Counted from the stretch's first letter, positions 44,505 through 55,800 are shown. The stretch is DNA of 64,000 nt from Mauremys mutica (GCF_020497125.1 NC_059080.1:49789563-49853562), one strand, 5' to 3'. Numbers and translations are program-made. Notes: generated by a model not told the origin, from the letters alone.

Positions 44505-44547
44505 TTTGATTCCAAGCAAAAGAAGGAGGTTAATGCAACATCAGTAC
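44505..44547 (-). other. RNF168: RNF168 5'UTR portion of first coding exon
   Basis: Between the candidate acceptor TTTTGACTGCAG|G (44548) and the ATG at 44504 lie 43 bases of untranslated exon. This is inferred from the splice signal and from the absence of any CpG-rich promoter next to the ATG. Confidence 0.6.
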
Positions 44548-45089
44548 CTGCAGTCAAAACAAAAACCACATTTCTTACTTGGTACTATCAAGAATACAAT
44601 TTAAAACAGAGTTTAAAATGTTTGCTGAATAATGTAGAAAAAGGCTTGAGCTATCAAAATGTGTGCTTAATCAGCTATTTCTGTTCATCATCGCCAAGAT
44701 TCCAGATTTGCAGAGTAAACTAGAAATCCTTCTCAATGGCATTTACCATCCTGAAATGACTAAGACTACATCAGCAATCCATGTTACACAAAATGCTTGG
44801 AAATGAACTGCAAAGTTTTGAACAAATCCTGAATGCTCTATTATAAAATTCCAAAATAGGGAGGGGAAAAATGTATGCAGGGCTTGAAAATTTACATGCA
44901 TCCACTAGCTAGGGTGAAAAATACCTTTCCCAACACACCCCTTTTCCCCTACAAAGATATGCCCCTTGCAACACCACTTGTGGGATAGGGAGTATGCTTA
45001 ACACGCAGGTGAGAAGACAAGCCCATTGGCCCTATTTCCCCAGCCATCAGTTCAAGGACAGGGAAGGTATTGGGATTTCTACCAGGGTG

Positions 45090-45208
45090 ATTCCTTTAAT
45101 TAAATGGCAGATGAAATTCAATGTTGATAAATGCAAAAGTAATGCATAGTGGAAAACAATCCCAACTACACATACAAAATGATGGGATCTAAATTAGCTA
45201 TTACTAGG
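45090..45208 (+). mobile_element. CR1 LINE fragment, upstream half of a split copy
   Basis: TGGCAGATGAAATTCAATGT, GATAAATGCAAAAGTAATGC and ATGATGGGATCTAAATTAGC are CR1 ORF2 sequence. The next expected phrase (CTTGGAGTCATTGTGG) appears only at 50163, so about 4.95 kb of later DNA appears to lie within this copy. Confidence 0.7.
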
Positions 45209-45847
45209 GCCCAACCAAATTTATAGCTGAGAAAAATGATTAACGGACTGTGAAATATGATCTCCTCTGTGAAATATGGACCCTAGCCAGCAGCTCCTAT
45301 CCTGCGCAGGGCTTCAGATGCTAGTCCCCACTAAGGATTGAAACAACTTCCCCTCCAGGGCCGCTCCCAAAGAAGGTCAGATGCACCTCTGAGATTCTCC
45401 CCAGCTGCAGGAAGCTCCACAGCTCCAGCTGTTACACCCTCCTTCCTTTCCCAGAGGCTGCAGCTCTAGCTGTCACACACACACCACCCAGGGAGGCTGC
45501 AGCTCCAGCTGTCACCCCTCAGTGTGGAGACGCTGCAGCTCCAGCTGTCAGCCCGCCATGGGGGAGGGAAACTGCCGGAACCAGATCTATGGTAACTCAT
45601 CCCCCAATACCCTGCAACCCTCACTTCTTTGCTGCTGCTGCTGGCGGCTTTAGAGATGGGTGCCCAGGCAACAGCCTTCCTTCAGAGCTGGGCAGCCAAA
45701 GAGGCAACACTCCTGCCAGCAGCACGGCAGAAGTAAGGGTGGCAATCCCATGATCCCCCTATAATAGCCTTGCGACACCTACTCCCTCCCTCCAACCGCC
45801 TTCTGGTTTTGGGACCGTTATGATTACAACACCGTGAAATTTTAAAT
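45209..45847. mobile_element. DNA-transposon-like repeat, GTGAAAT family
   Basis: It starts AGGGCCCAACCAAATTTATA and holds GGACTGTGAAATATG and CACCGTGAAATTTTAAATA. Its interior is a degenerate GCTGCAGCTCCAGCTGTCA array (45410-45560). A related piece ending GGTAGGGTCCTACAT is at 60736-61083, which gives an inverted-end pair AGGGCCC/GGGTCCT. The class is uncertain. Confidence 0.5.
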
Positions 45848-45848
45848 A

Positions 45849-46875
45849 CAGTAACTCTTTGCTTAATGTTGTAGTTATGTTCCTGAAAAATGCTATTTTA
45901 AGCAAAATGATCTTAAGCGAATCCAATTTCCCCATAAGAATTAATGTAAACAGGGGGAATTAGGTTCCAGGAAAAATATTTTCACCAGACAAAAATATTT
46001 TTTTTTTAATATATATTATATATACACACACATATGCTCCAAAACGTCTGTCAGTCTATAAGGTGCCACAGGACTCTCTGCTGCTTTTACATATACACAG
46101 TATAACTTTTAAACAATGTAATACTGTACACAGCAATGATGATTGTGAAGCTTGGTTGAGGTGGTCAAGTCAGAGGGTGGAAGAGGGTGGGATATTTCCC
46201 AGGTAATGTCTTACTGGTAAATGATGAACTAGCACGTGGCTGAGCCTTCAAGGGTTAACACACTGTTGTTAATGTAGCCTCACACTCTACAAGGCAGCAC
46301 GAATGGAGGGAGGGGAGACACCATGGCAGAGAGAGACAGACACACACACACCTTGTATGAGAGAGAGATATGCATTGCCCCTTTAAGTATGCTGACCCCC
46401 ATTCTAAGTACACTACCTTTTTAAGAAGATAAGCAAGTTGAGACAGCAGCTGCAGCCAGCAAGCTCCCTTGGTCCTGAGCCCGGTCATGTCCCTCCCCTG
46501 TTCTGTGAAGATGGAGTAAAGGAGCAGGGGGCAGGAGACTGATGGGGGGGGGTACACCCTGATATTAGCACCTCTCTTCCCCTCCTCTGCTCTCCCCCCG
46601 CCCACCGCACAGCAAGCAGGAAGCTCTTGGGAGCGGCTCCGAGGCAGCGGGCAGGCAGGAGCAGCACACAACAGCGGGAGGAGGTACAGCTGAACTGCCC
46701 GGCAATTGATAGCCTGCTGGGTGGCTGCTGCACAGGGAACTTAGGGGAGTGGGGCTGATAGTGGGGCTGCCAGTCCACCCTGGTTCCAAGCCCCCACCAG
46801 CTAGTTCCAAGGGGCTGCTCTTCTTGCAAACAGTGGACAAAGCTGGCGGCTGCCAAACAACGTTCCAAGGGACAA
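45849..46875. mobile_element. Tigger-like non-autonomous element, copy A
   Basis: It begins TA|CAGTAACTCTTTGCTTAATG and shares GTTATGTTCCTGAAAAATGC, CCCCATAAGAATTAATGTAA and CCTTTAAGTATGCTGAC with copy B at 47346. The right end is not clean. A Penelope-type scrap (GTCTATAAGGTGCCACAGGA, 46030-46095) is inserted in its TA-rich part. Confidence 0.6.
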
Positions 46876-47073
46876 AGAGTCCTGTGGCACCTTATAGACT
46901 AACAGAAGTATTGGAGCTTAAGCTTGTGTGGGTGAATATCCATGTCGTTGAAGTGGGTATTCGCCCACAAAAGCTTATGCTCCAATACTTCTGTTAGTCT
47001 ATAAGGTGCCACAGGACTCTGTAGCTTTTTACAGATCCAGACTAACATGGCTACCCCTCTGATACTTAACGTT
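46876..47073. repeat. Palindromic Penelope-type insertion, second copy
   Basis: Arms at 46876-46947 and 46949-47020 mirror each other (AGAGTCCTGTGGCACCTTAT ... ATAAGGTGCCACAGGACTCT) with several mismatches near the centre. The tail CAGACTAACATGGCTACCCC follows on the right. No clear target duplication was found. Confidence 0.75.
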
Positions 47074-47515
47074 AAGTAAAGCCTTTCCAGTTTACCTGAA
47101 ACACATTTTTCAAAGAAATCACAAGTACATAATCAAAATTAAGCTAATATTGCTCATGGCACCTTCAACATTTGAGTATTTGCTAACAGAATATTTCTTT
47201 TTGCATCTGTATCCTAACGTTATAATTTTGTACACAGTTGGCAAAAGTATCACAATTGTTGCTTTGTGTTCACAAACTTGTGTCTTCCATTAGTCAAGGT
47301 TTCAAAGCATTGCATCCGCATGTCCTTTAAAAGTTGCTACTAGTACAGTAACTCCTCACTTAACGTTGTAGTTATGTTCCTGAAAAATGCAACTTTAAGC
47401 AAAACCATGTTAAGTGAACCCAGTTTCCCCATAAGAATTAATGTAAATGGGGGGGGTTAGGTTCCAAGGAAATTTTCTTCACCAGACAAAAGACTACATA
47501 TATATACATACATAT

Positions 47516-48194
47516 TGTGACAAAGTTCCTCCTCTACCTTGGTGGGTCCTGCGCTTATTGGTGGATTTGCTCGCCTCAGAGATTCACCATGTGGGTCAGA
47601 AAACAGCCCAGAGACCTTCCTTTCTGGTAGAAGTCACAGTCCAAGTTAATGCCTCCTGTGTCTGATCAGAAGTTGGGAGGTTTGTGGGGAACCCGGGCCC
47701 ACCCTCTACTCCGGGTTCCAACCCAGGGCCCTGTGGACTGGAGCTGTCTAGGGTGCCTCCTGGTACAGCTACAACTCCCTGGGCTACTTCCCCATGGCCT
47801 CCTCCCAACACCTCCTTTATCCTCACCACAGGACCTTTCTCCTGGTGTCTGATAATGCTTGTACTCCTCAGTCTTCCAGCAATATGTCTTCTCACTCTCA
47901 GCTCCCAGTGCCTCTTGCTCCCAGCTCCTCGCATGCACACTATAAACTGAAGTGATGTCCTTTTTAACTCAGGTGCCCTGATTAGCCAGCCTGTCCTAAC
48001 TGATTCTAGCAGTTTCTTCTTAATTGGCTCCAGGTGTCCTAATTAGCCTGCCTGCCTGAGTTGGTTCCAGCATGTTCCTGCTTGTTCTGGAACTGCCCCT
48101 GTTACCTTACCCAGGAAAAAGGATCTACTTAATCTGAGACTAATATATCTGCCTGCTAACACTCTCCTGTAGCCATCTGGCCTGACCCTGTCAC
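47516..48194. mobile_element. Probable solo LTR
   Basis: The block begins TGTGACAAAGTTCCTCCTC and ends GCCTGACCCTGTCAC. It lies within a TA-rich stretch of a Tigger-like element where copy A lacks it. I recall this sequence as a frequent turtle LTR-like repeat. No internal retroviral or Gypsy coding sequence is present. The class is not certain. Confidence 0.5.
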
Positions 48195-48542
48195 TCACTC
48201 ACTCACTATCTATATACACACACACAATAAGTTTTAAACAAACAATTTAATACTATACACAGCAATGATGATTGTGAAGCTTGGTTGAGGTGGTGGAGTC
48301 AGAGGGTGGAATATTTCCCAGGGAATGCCTTAGTGCTGAATGATGAACTAACCACCTTTGAGGGCTCAGCCGAGTAACACGTTGTTAATGTAGCCTCACA
48401 CTCTATAAGGCAGCACAAAGGGTGGAAGGGGAGACAGCATGGCAGACAGAGACAGAAACACCTTGTGTATGTGAGAGAGAGAGATGTGTATTGCCCCTTT
48501 AAGTATGCTGACTTCACTCTAAGTACATTGCCTTTTTAAGTA

Positions 48543-49050
48543 GATCATAGAATCTTAAACTTTAAGGTCAGAAGGGACCATTATGATCATCTAGTCTGAC
48601 CTCCTGCACAATTCAGGCCACAGAATCTCACCCACTCACTCCTGTATCAAACCTGTGTCTGAGCCACTGAAGTACTCAAATCATGGTTTAAAGACTTCAA
48701 GGTACAGAGAATCTTCCAGCAAGTGACCCATGCCCTGCGCTGCAGAGGAAGGCAAAAAAAACCCCAGGGCTTCTGCCAATCTGCCCTGGAGGAAATTCCT
48801 TCCTGACCCCAAATATGGGGATCAGCTAAACCCTGAGCATGTGGGCAAGACTCACCAGCCAGACACCCAGGAAAGAATTCTGTGTAGTAACTTAGATCCC
48901 ACCCCATCTAACATCCCATCACAAGCCATTGGGCATATTTACCGCTAGTAGTCAAAGACAAATTAATTGCCAAAATTAGGCTATCCCATTACACCATCCC
49001 CTCCATAAACTTATCAAGCTTAGTCTTGAAGCCAGATATGTCTTTGGCCC
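48543..49050 (-). mobile_element. CR1 LINE 3' end
   Basis: Minus-strand 3'UTR of the subfamily at 41480: ATCATAGAATCTTAAACTTT, GGTCAGAAGGGACCATTATG, CCACAGAATCTCACCCAC. It is nested in Tigger-like copy B. Confidence 0.85.
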
Positions 49051-49289
49051 TTTGCACAACTTTAAACAAGCATGTTCTCTAATTGATCAGCAATGTAACA
49101 ATGAAACAATGTTAGCCGGGACGACTTTAAGTGAGGAGTTACTGTACAGGACCTCAGTTTTATTATCACCTAAAGTTAACCTTCAGTATTGTTCTGTGGA
49201 TCAACAATGGTTCTTGCTCAAAAGGATAGTTTACTTGCATTCATCTGGTTGACTACCTAGGGCTAAAAAGCTGAAATGAAGTAATCAAA

Positions 49290-49576
49290 ACTGAAAAGCC
49301 TGACTGGGTTGACTGGGTACATGTCACCTCAGGAGGGGATGCAGAGATAAAGTTTCTTGACACCTAAAATGACACCTTTCTTGGAGCAGTCCTGGAACCC
49401 ACAAGATGAGAGGCAATTCTTGATTTAGTCCTAAGTGGAGCACAGGATCTGAACCGCTTGGCTAAAAGTGCCACTGGGGCTATTAAAAAAAAAAAGAACC
49501 AGTGAGAGGCAAAAAGGCATCCTTTAAAAAGTGGAATTTAAATCCTATTGAGGAAAACAGAAAGGAGCATAAACTG
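49290..49576 (+). mobile_element. CR1 LINE fragment, endonuclease region
   Basis: Translations resembling WVHVTSGGDAEIKFLDT and FLEQSWNPQDERQFLI, then [12 protein letters not shown] and EENRKEHKL, are pieces of CR1 ORF2 with an internal deletion. Confidence 0.7.
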
Positions 49577-49661
49577 AATATCAGGGTTGGAAGGGACCTC
49601 AGGAGGTCATCTAGTCCAACCCCCTATTCAAAACAGGACCAATCCCCAAATAAATCATCTG
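49577..49661 (-). mobile_element. CR1 3' end fragment
   Basis: TATCAGGGTTGGAAGGGACC to CCCAAATAAATCAT is a short minus-strand CR1 3' piece between two plus-strand CR1 segments. Confidence 0.75.
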
Positions 49662-49662
49662 G

Positions 49663-50162
49663 ATTACTGTGTCCAGTTTGGGCCCCCTACTACAGAAAGG
49701 ATGTGGACAAATTAGAGAGAGTCCAGCGGAGGGCAAGAAAAATGATTAGTGGGCTGGGCCACAGGACTTATGAGGAGAGGCTGAGGGAACTGGGGTGATT
49801 TAATTTGCAGAAGAGACGAGTGAGGGGGGATTTGATAGCCTTCAACTACCTGAAGGGGGGTTCCAAAGAGGATGGAACTAGGCTGTTCTTAGTGATGACA
49901 TCACAGAACAAGGCGCAATGGTCTCAAATTGCAGTGGGGGAGGTCTAGGTTGGATATTAGGAACAACTATTTCACTAGGAGGTGGTGAAGCACTGGAATG
50001 GGTTACCTAGGGAGGTGGTGGAATCTCCATCTTTAGAGGTTTTTAAGGCCTGGCTTGACAAAGCCCTGACTGGGATGATTTAGTTAGGGTTGGTCCTGCT
50101 TTGAGCAGGGGGTTGGACTAGATAACCTCCTGAGGTCTCTTCCAATCCTAATCTTCTATGAT
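49663..50162 (+). mobile_element. CR1 LINE 3' portion
   Basis: [22 protein letters not shown] DNA at 49663 and [31 protein letters not shown] are RT C-terminal sequence. The 3'UTR ends CTTCCAATCCTAATCTTCTA at about 50160. Confidence 0.85.
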
Positions 50163-50965
50163 CTTGGAGTCATTGTGGGTAGTTCTCTGAAAACATCCAC
50201 TCTATGTGCAGCAGCAGTCAAGAAAGCTAACAGAGTTGGGAATCATTAGGAAAGGGATAGATAATAAGACAGAAAATATCACATTGCCTCTATATAAATC
50301 CATGGCACATCTGTATCTTGAATATTGCATGTAGATCTGGTAGCCCTATCTCAAAACAGATATTGGAATTGGAAAAGGTTCAGAAAAGGGTAACAAAAAT
50401 TATTAGGGATATGGAACGGCTTCCATATGAGTAGAGATTAATAAGACTGGGACTTTTCAGCTTGGAAAAGAAACTAAGAGTGATATAATAGAGGTGTATA
50501 AAATCATGACTGGCGTGGAGAAAGTAAATAAGGAAGTGTTATTTACTCCTCATAACACAAGAACTAGGCATCAACAAATGAAATTAATGGGCAGCAGGTG
50601 TAAAACAAACTAAGGAAGTATTTCTTCACACAACACAGTCAACCTGTGGAACTCTTTGCCATAGGATGTTGTGAAGGCCAAGACTATTACAGGGTTAAAA
50701 AAAAGCTAGATAAATTCATGGAGAACAGATGCATCAATGGCAATTAGCCAGGATGGGCAGGGATGCAAACCATGCTCTGAAGTGTCCCTAACCTCTGTTT
50801 GCCACAAGCTGGGAATGGGCGACAGGGGATGGATCACTTGATGATTACATGTTCTGTTCATTTCCTCTGAAGCACCTGGCATTGGCCAATGTTGGAAGAC
50901 AGGATACTGGGCTAGATGGACCATTTGTCTGATCCAATATGGCCGTTTCTACATTCTTAAGTGTA
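50163..50965 (+). mobile_element. CR1 LINE, downstream half of the copy split at 45208
   Basis: CTTGGAGTCATTGTGGGTAG, then ACCCTATCTCAAAACAG-like RT sequence and a 3'UTR with GGATACTGGGCTAGATGGAC and ATATGGCCGTTTCTACATTC. It continues the CR1 order left at 45208. Confidence 0.8.
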
Positions 50966-51091
50966 GAAGATAATCTGCCAGATCTGCTGGGCCTCTTTTC
51001 ATTTTATGATATACAAGGAGAATATAAGAATATATAAGAACCTGAAGCATCCCTACACTACTATTAGAATAGCATTGGAAAGCACCTAGAA

Positions 51092-51285
51092 CAGTGGTCC
51101 TCAAACTTTTGTACTGGTGACCCCCTTCACACAGCAAGCCTCTGAGTGTGACCCCTTTTATAAATTAAAAACACTTTTTTATATTGAACATTATAATAAA
51201 TGCTGGAGGCAAAGCGGGATTTGGTAGTGGAGGCTGACAGCTTGCGACCCCCTGAGGGGTCACAACCCCCGTTTGAGAACCCCTG
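51092..51285. mobile_element. 194-bp hAT MITE
   Basis: The ends CAGTGGTCCTCAAACTTTTG and the inverted CGTTTGAGAACCCCTG match well. Flanks ACCTAGAA (51084-51091) and GCTTAGAA (51286-51293) agree at six of eight bases. It is the short version of the element at 3052-3702. Confidence 0.8.
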
Positions 51286-52842
51286 GCTTAGAAAGTCCAT
51301 AGGTCTTTCTGCGGTACTCTCAGCTATTTCACTTTTGTATACACTGACAGGAGCAACGTATCGTGAGCCTCAAAGCTTCACATCATAGTAAATGTGAATT
51401 GTTACAATTGACTTAAGCCTCTTGAAGCTGGTGAAAGAAGCTTATACCAGTGAGCAAGGACACTGTCTCCTGTCATTTGATTCTTTGTTAAAGGAAACAG
51501 ATTTTGTATATTTTTTGTAACAAACAGAGCTGCATCCAAGTTACCTGGCTCCATCATCAATTTCTCCTCCTATCTGTAATAACCTGCAAGACCCCAAATC
51601 TTTGACTAATTGCTCAGGTCAAAAGGACTAATAGAATGCTCAAAAAATGATGAGAAGAAAGGAAAAATAAGGTAGGAAGGTTGTGCAAAACCTTCCCTGA
51701 TGTGATGCCAGTGCACTTGGCACTGCACAAAGAATGCAGCCCTGGCTCCATAGATTATAATCTAAATCAGACAAATAAATCAGCTTTGACTCAATACATA
51801 GTCTCAAAGAGGCACTGATTAAAAATCCAAAAGTAGAATAACCAATAGAAGGCTTCAAAGAAGACATTTTAAGGAAGAATCAGAAAACAAAGGGAAGTAG
51901 TTTGGCACATAAGGAGAGAGGAAGAATTTTCTGAGTAAATGGAAGCTTAAAAGAGAGGGAATACAAGGAAAAGCAAGTTGCTGTGCTGGGACTTGAAGAA
52001 AATAAGCTTGAACTTGATGCAGAATGTGAGAAAAGGACAGTGAACAGGGAAGTGACACAATCAGAGCAATGAAAAAAGTGTAATTTTCACAGTAGCATTT
52101 TATACAGACTGAAGGTGAACAAGGTGAAGTCTGGTGAGGAGTCTGTAGCAGATGATGCAAGGGATAACCAACATACGGACAAGATCTCTAACAGTAGGTG
52201 TTAAAGGATTTTAGAGATGCTGTAAAGCTTAGCTTTAAGGATACAGTTCCAAATATTTTGGGCACTGTTCATTTTTTTTAAACAGGATAAATAATTTTTA
52301 TTTGATCTTTTAAGTGCAACCTGTATTTTATGTTCACACTTCAACAGTTGAGCAGATTTGTTGGTAACTATTCAACTGATTCATTTACAGAAGACAGGCT
52401 TTAAGAGGAGTCTATGCACATGTTGCCATTACAGTGACTGAACTATTCAGTGCCAGGATTCCTGAATAAATGGACTCTCTTTTGATGAATATTTAAATAG
52501 GCAAAGCAGGAGAAAAGCATTAGATTTAAAAGACGTTCTAGTTTTGGATTTATAAGGATTTTTCTATAAAAAGCACAGCTGTGTATCCAGTATGATGTTC
52601 AGATTTATAGGTGTAAGGCACAGAGTGCTGTGGTGTAAGTGCCCTTGAGGGCTACATTGGCATCTCACCAGCAGCTGGGGGTTTGCTCCCCATTCGCATT
52701 TTTCAGATGCAAGCACTTGCCTGTATTTTTGACCACATGAATAAGAATGGGGTTTCAGCAGTTACCCCTCACTACTCCTCTTGGCCCCCCTCCCATGCAG
52801 GGCCTCCTTCCCCCAACCTGCCCCTCACCTCCCAGTGAAGTA
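51286..52842 (-). other. RNF168: RNF168 first intron, no feature recognised
   Basis: AT-rich sequence without recognisable exon or transposon. Confidence 0.4.
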
Positions 52843-52969
52843 GGGTTACCAACTTTCTATTGCACACATTTGAACACCCTTGTCCTGCCCCTGCGCCCCA
52901 CCCCTTCTCCAAGGTCCTGCCCCCAACTCACTCCCTCTCCTCCTCCCTCCCCCACTCATTTTCACTGAG

Positions 52970-53640
52970 CTGGGGCAGGGGGTTGGGGTGTGGGAGGGGG
53001 CGAGGGCTCTGGCTGGGGGTGCAGGCTCCAGGGTAGGGCCAGAAATGAGGGGTTCAGAGTGCAGGAGGGGGCTCTGGGCTGGGGCAGGGTGGTGGGACCA
53101 GGGATGAGAGGTTTGGGGTGCAGAAGGGGGCTCCATGCCAGGGGCAAGGGGCTCAGAGTGTGGGAGGGGGCATGGGCTCTGGGCTAGGGGGGTGTTCCAG
53201 GGTGGGGCCAGAAATGAGAGATTTAGGGTGCTGGAGGGGGCTTAGGGCTGGGGCAGGGTGTTGGGGGACAGGAGAGGGTGCAGACTCGAGAGGGGGGCTC
53301 AGGGCTGGGGCAAAGGTGCAGAAGGGGGCACAGGCTCCAGGAGGGAGTTTGGGTGTGAGACGGGGCTCTGGGCTGAAGTGCGGGAGGGGGTGTGGGGTGC
53401 AAGTTCGAGGAGGGATTCTGGGTGTGGGAGAGGGCTCAGGGCTGGGGTGTGGGAGAGGATGCAGGATATGGGCATGGGAGGAGGCTCAGGGATGGGACAC
53501 GGGAGGGGGCTCAGGCTCCGGGACAGGGTAGGGGGTTAGCATATAGGGTGTGGGCTCTCGGAGGGAGTTTGGGTGCATGAGGGGGCCCAGGGCTGGGGCA
53601 GGGGTTTGGGATGCAGTAGGGGGTTGAAGGTGCAGGCTGT
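52970..53640. repeat. G-rich minisatellite (potential G-quadruplex)
   Basis: Irregular units of about 50-60 bp with runs GGGGG separated by short spacers (GGAGGGGGCTCAGGCTCCGG, GGAGGGAGTTTGGGTGCATG). The plus strand is strongly G-rich for some 650 bp. Confidence 0.8.
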
Positions 53641-53908
53641 GGGCAGGCAGCACTTACCTTAGGAGACTCCCCAGAAGCAGCAACATGTTCCTCGGCTCCT
53701 GGGCATAAGGGCAGCCAAGGAGCTCTGTGCGGTGCACGCTGCCTCCACCTGCAGGCAGCACCCCCGCAGCTCCCATTGGCCATGGTCCCCAGCCAATGGG
53801 AGCTGCAGAGCCAGCGCTCAGGCCATGGCTGTCCCTCCACCTAGCAACCAGATGGACATGTCACCACTTCCGGGAGCTGCACAGAGCCAGGTAGGGAGCC
53901 TGCCAGCC

Positions 53909-54558
53909 AGGGCCATCCCTACCAATTATGGTGCCCTACACAGTCCGAGCACTTATTCCCCCCCCCCCCGAGGGTCTGGGCTATGCTCAAGGCCTGCAGG
54001 GCCAGAGAGGCAGGAGCTGTGGGGGGCCACTTTGGGGGGCTCCACAGGCCTAGAATGACCCAGGGATTAGCAGGGGGCCTGGCATGGACAGCAGGAAACA
54101 GAACAATCCGACCGCATCCTGCTCTGCTCCGCTCCCCCCACCCCAGCCGTGTCACTTGGGGGAGGGGGAAGGACCACCCCCCACACTCACTGGCAGCAAG
54201 AAGTGGAGCAACACATCTGGGAGCTGGCGGAGTGGAGAGCTGGGGCCAAGTTGCTCTGCTTCCTGCCGCTACTGGTGAGTATGGGTTGATGGGGGAAGAG
54301 GTGGGATGGGGGCAGGCCAGGGGAAGACTAAGAGGCAAGGTGGAGGGAGTTGTTCCGGGCCCCACACTCCCCTAGGACAGCCTTGTCCCTTGCACTGGGT
54401 GCAGCCCAGGGGGGTGAGGGGCAGCAGGGGGATAGGGCTGGCTGCTGGAACTTCTGCTGCCACATATGCAGCACCAGCTGCCTAGGGCACCATGAAATTT
54501 GGGGCAATTTGGTGCCCTAGACAACTGCATATTCTGCATATACCGAGAGATGGCCCTG
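53909..54558. mobile_element. Nested non-autonomous element with 9-bp direct repeats
   Basis: CTGCCAGCC occurs at 53900-53908 and 54559-54567. The ends AGGGCCATCCCTACCAATTA and the inverted TATACCGAGAGATGGCCCT share AGGGCCAT. Inside, GTGCCCTAcaCAG and GGTGCCCTAGACAACTGC form further inverted or direct parts. The duplication length (8-9 bp) suggests hAT. Confidence 0.6.
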
Positions 54559-54789
54559 CTGCCAGCCCTGCACCAATGGGACTTTTAATGGCCCAGTCAG
54601 CAGTACTGACCAGAACCACCAGGTCTCTTCTCAGCTGGGCTTTCTGGTCAAAAACCGGACACCTGGCAACCCTAGCAACTGCCCGGGACCCTCCCTGCCT
54701 ATGCCCCCAGTGCAGGGGCCCAGGGATCCCCCCCACCCGCGCTCAGTGCAGGGGCCCAGGGACCTGTTACTCCCAGGAAGCAACATAAG

Positions 54790-55330
54790 CTGGGTCTGAG
54801 GCCACCACTATCCGCCGCCCCAGCGCTACGGCCCGATACTCACCGCCCGCCTGAGCCCGAAGCCGCCCTCACTCCTAACCCTCTCTCGGGGTCAACCAAC
54901 TAACGTCATCACGTCAGGCGCGCGCGGCCCGCGCTTCCGGATCCCGCCGCCACCCGTCCTCCCCTGGCGCGCCGGAGGGCGGGAGCCGCGGCCTCGCTTC
55001 CAGAAGCGCCGCCCCGCACGGGACTGCGCGGCCCCTCCCCGCACGGGAGCGGTGAAGGAAGGGGAGGCCAGGCCAGGCCAGGGCTACTGAGGGGAAGGGC
55101 CGGGCTCTAGCCCCGCCCTCTGCTTGCCTGGCTTCGGGCGCCCAGCCCCGTAACGGGGCCTGGCCTGGCTGGCCCGGCCCGGTCCGGCCCTGCCCTGCCC
55201 TCGGCGGCGAGCGGAGACCTCTCATTTCAGGCAGGGCGGGCCCAGGAAAGGGAGCGCGGGGCTGACCCCGGCCGGCCGTGCCTGCTGCCGGGAGAGGCCA
55301 GGGCCACGCTGGGAGCTACCTGCTGGGGAG
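54790..55330 (-). promoter_or_regulatory. RNF168: CpG island, probable RNF168 promoter and non-coding exon 1
   Basis: A dense CpG block (GCGCGCGCGGCCCGCGCTTC near 54920) separates the transposon above from AT-rich DNA below. On the minus strand a near-consensus donor GGGCG|GTGAGTATC lies at 54844/54843. This could end a non-coding exon spliced to the acceptor at 44548 in front of the RNF168 ATG. A plus-strand transcript from the same island cannot be excluded. Confidence 0.6.
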
Positions 55331-55800
55331 GCACGTTCAAACACGGCTCCTCGTTGACAGGGATTCCCCTTCCTTCACCCAGGCTGGGCCCTTAGCCTGC
55401 TCTGACACTGCTGGCCGGAGGGAGCGGGGGCCAGGCTATAGCTTGATTTTAGTCAGGCTTTTGTCGCAATCTCACATGACAGAATTAACTGACCAGGAAA
55501 ACGTGGACTAGGTGAAATTACTATAAAATGGGTAACTGCTTGAAAGACCATACTCAAAGTGGAGTCATCACTGGTATGTTAACCCCCTTAACCCTAACTA
55601 CAAGGAAACTCTTAAATGCCCCCCCCGCCCCATTAACAGCCACTTAAAGTATCATCTTTAGCTGGAATTAGAAACTTTTAACATTTGATGTAAGGGTATT
55701 ATGATGATAATGCAAATTTTTAGACCCCATGCAAAAAAACCCTGGCAGATTACATTATTTTTCTGGTAATTGGCAAATCTTTAGAAAACCTGGCCAGGAC
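55331..55800. other. Intergenic between RNF168 and SMCO1
   Basis: No recognisable gene. A short C-run lies at about 55619-55632. Confidence 0.4.

Larger units (their letters stand above)
47346..49144. mobile_element. Tigger-like element, copy B, with two nested insertions
   Basis: CAGTAACTCCTCACTTAA (18 bp) opens the element and is exactly inverted at its right end. TA lies at both borders (47344-47345, 49145-49146). It contains an LTR-like block (47516-48194) and a CR1 3' end (48543-49050); without them the element would be about 0.6 kb. No transposase frame is visible. Confidence 0.75.
52843..54680. mobile_element. DNA transposon with G-rich minisatellite, itself interrupted
   Basis: The left end GTAGGGTTACCAACTTTCTA and the inverted right end GCTAGGGTTGCCAGGTGTCC share TAGGGTT-CCA. 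The 52970-53640 interior is a G-rich array of units like GGGGCTCTGGGCTGGGGCAG and GAAATGAGAGATTTAGGGTG. A second element is nested at 53909-54558. Long frames on both strands are array artefacts. Confidence 0.6.

Noticed and set aside
44505..44519. Upstream ATG at 44519 as the RNF168 start
   Set aside because: It adds MLGIK, absent from the vertebrate starts I recall. The Met at 44504 gives RING residue numbers equal to human.
52846..54375. Multiple 60-150 codon frames on both strands
   Set aside because: They lie in the G-rich array and nested transposon; no domain, no splice context.
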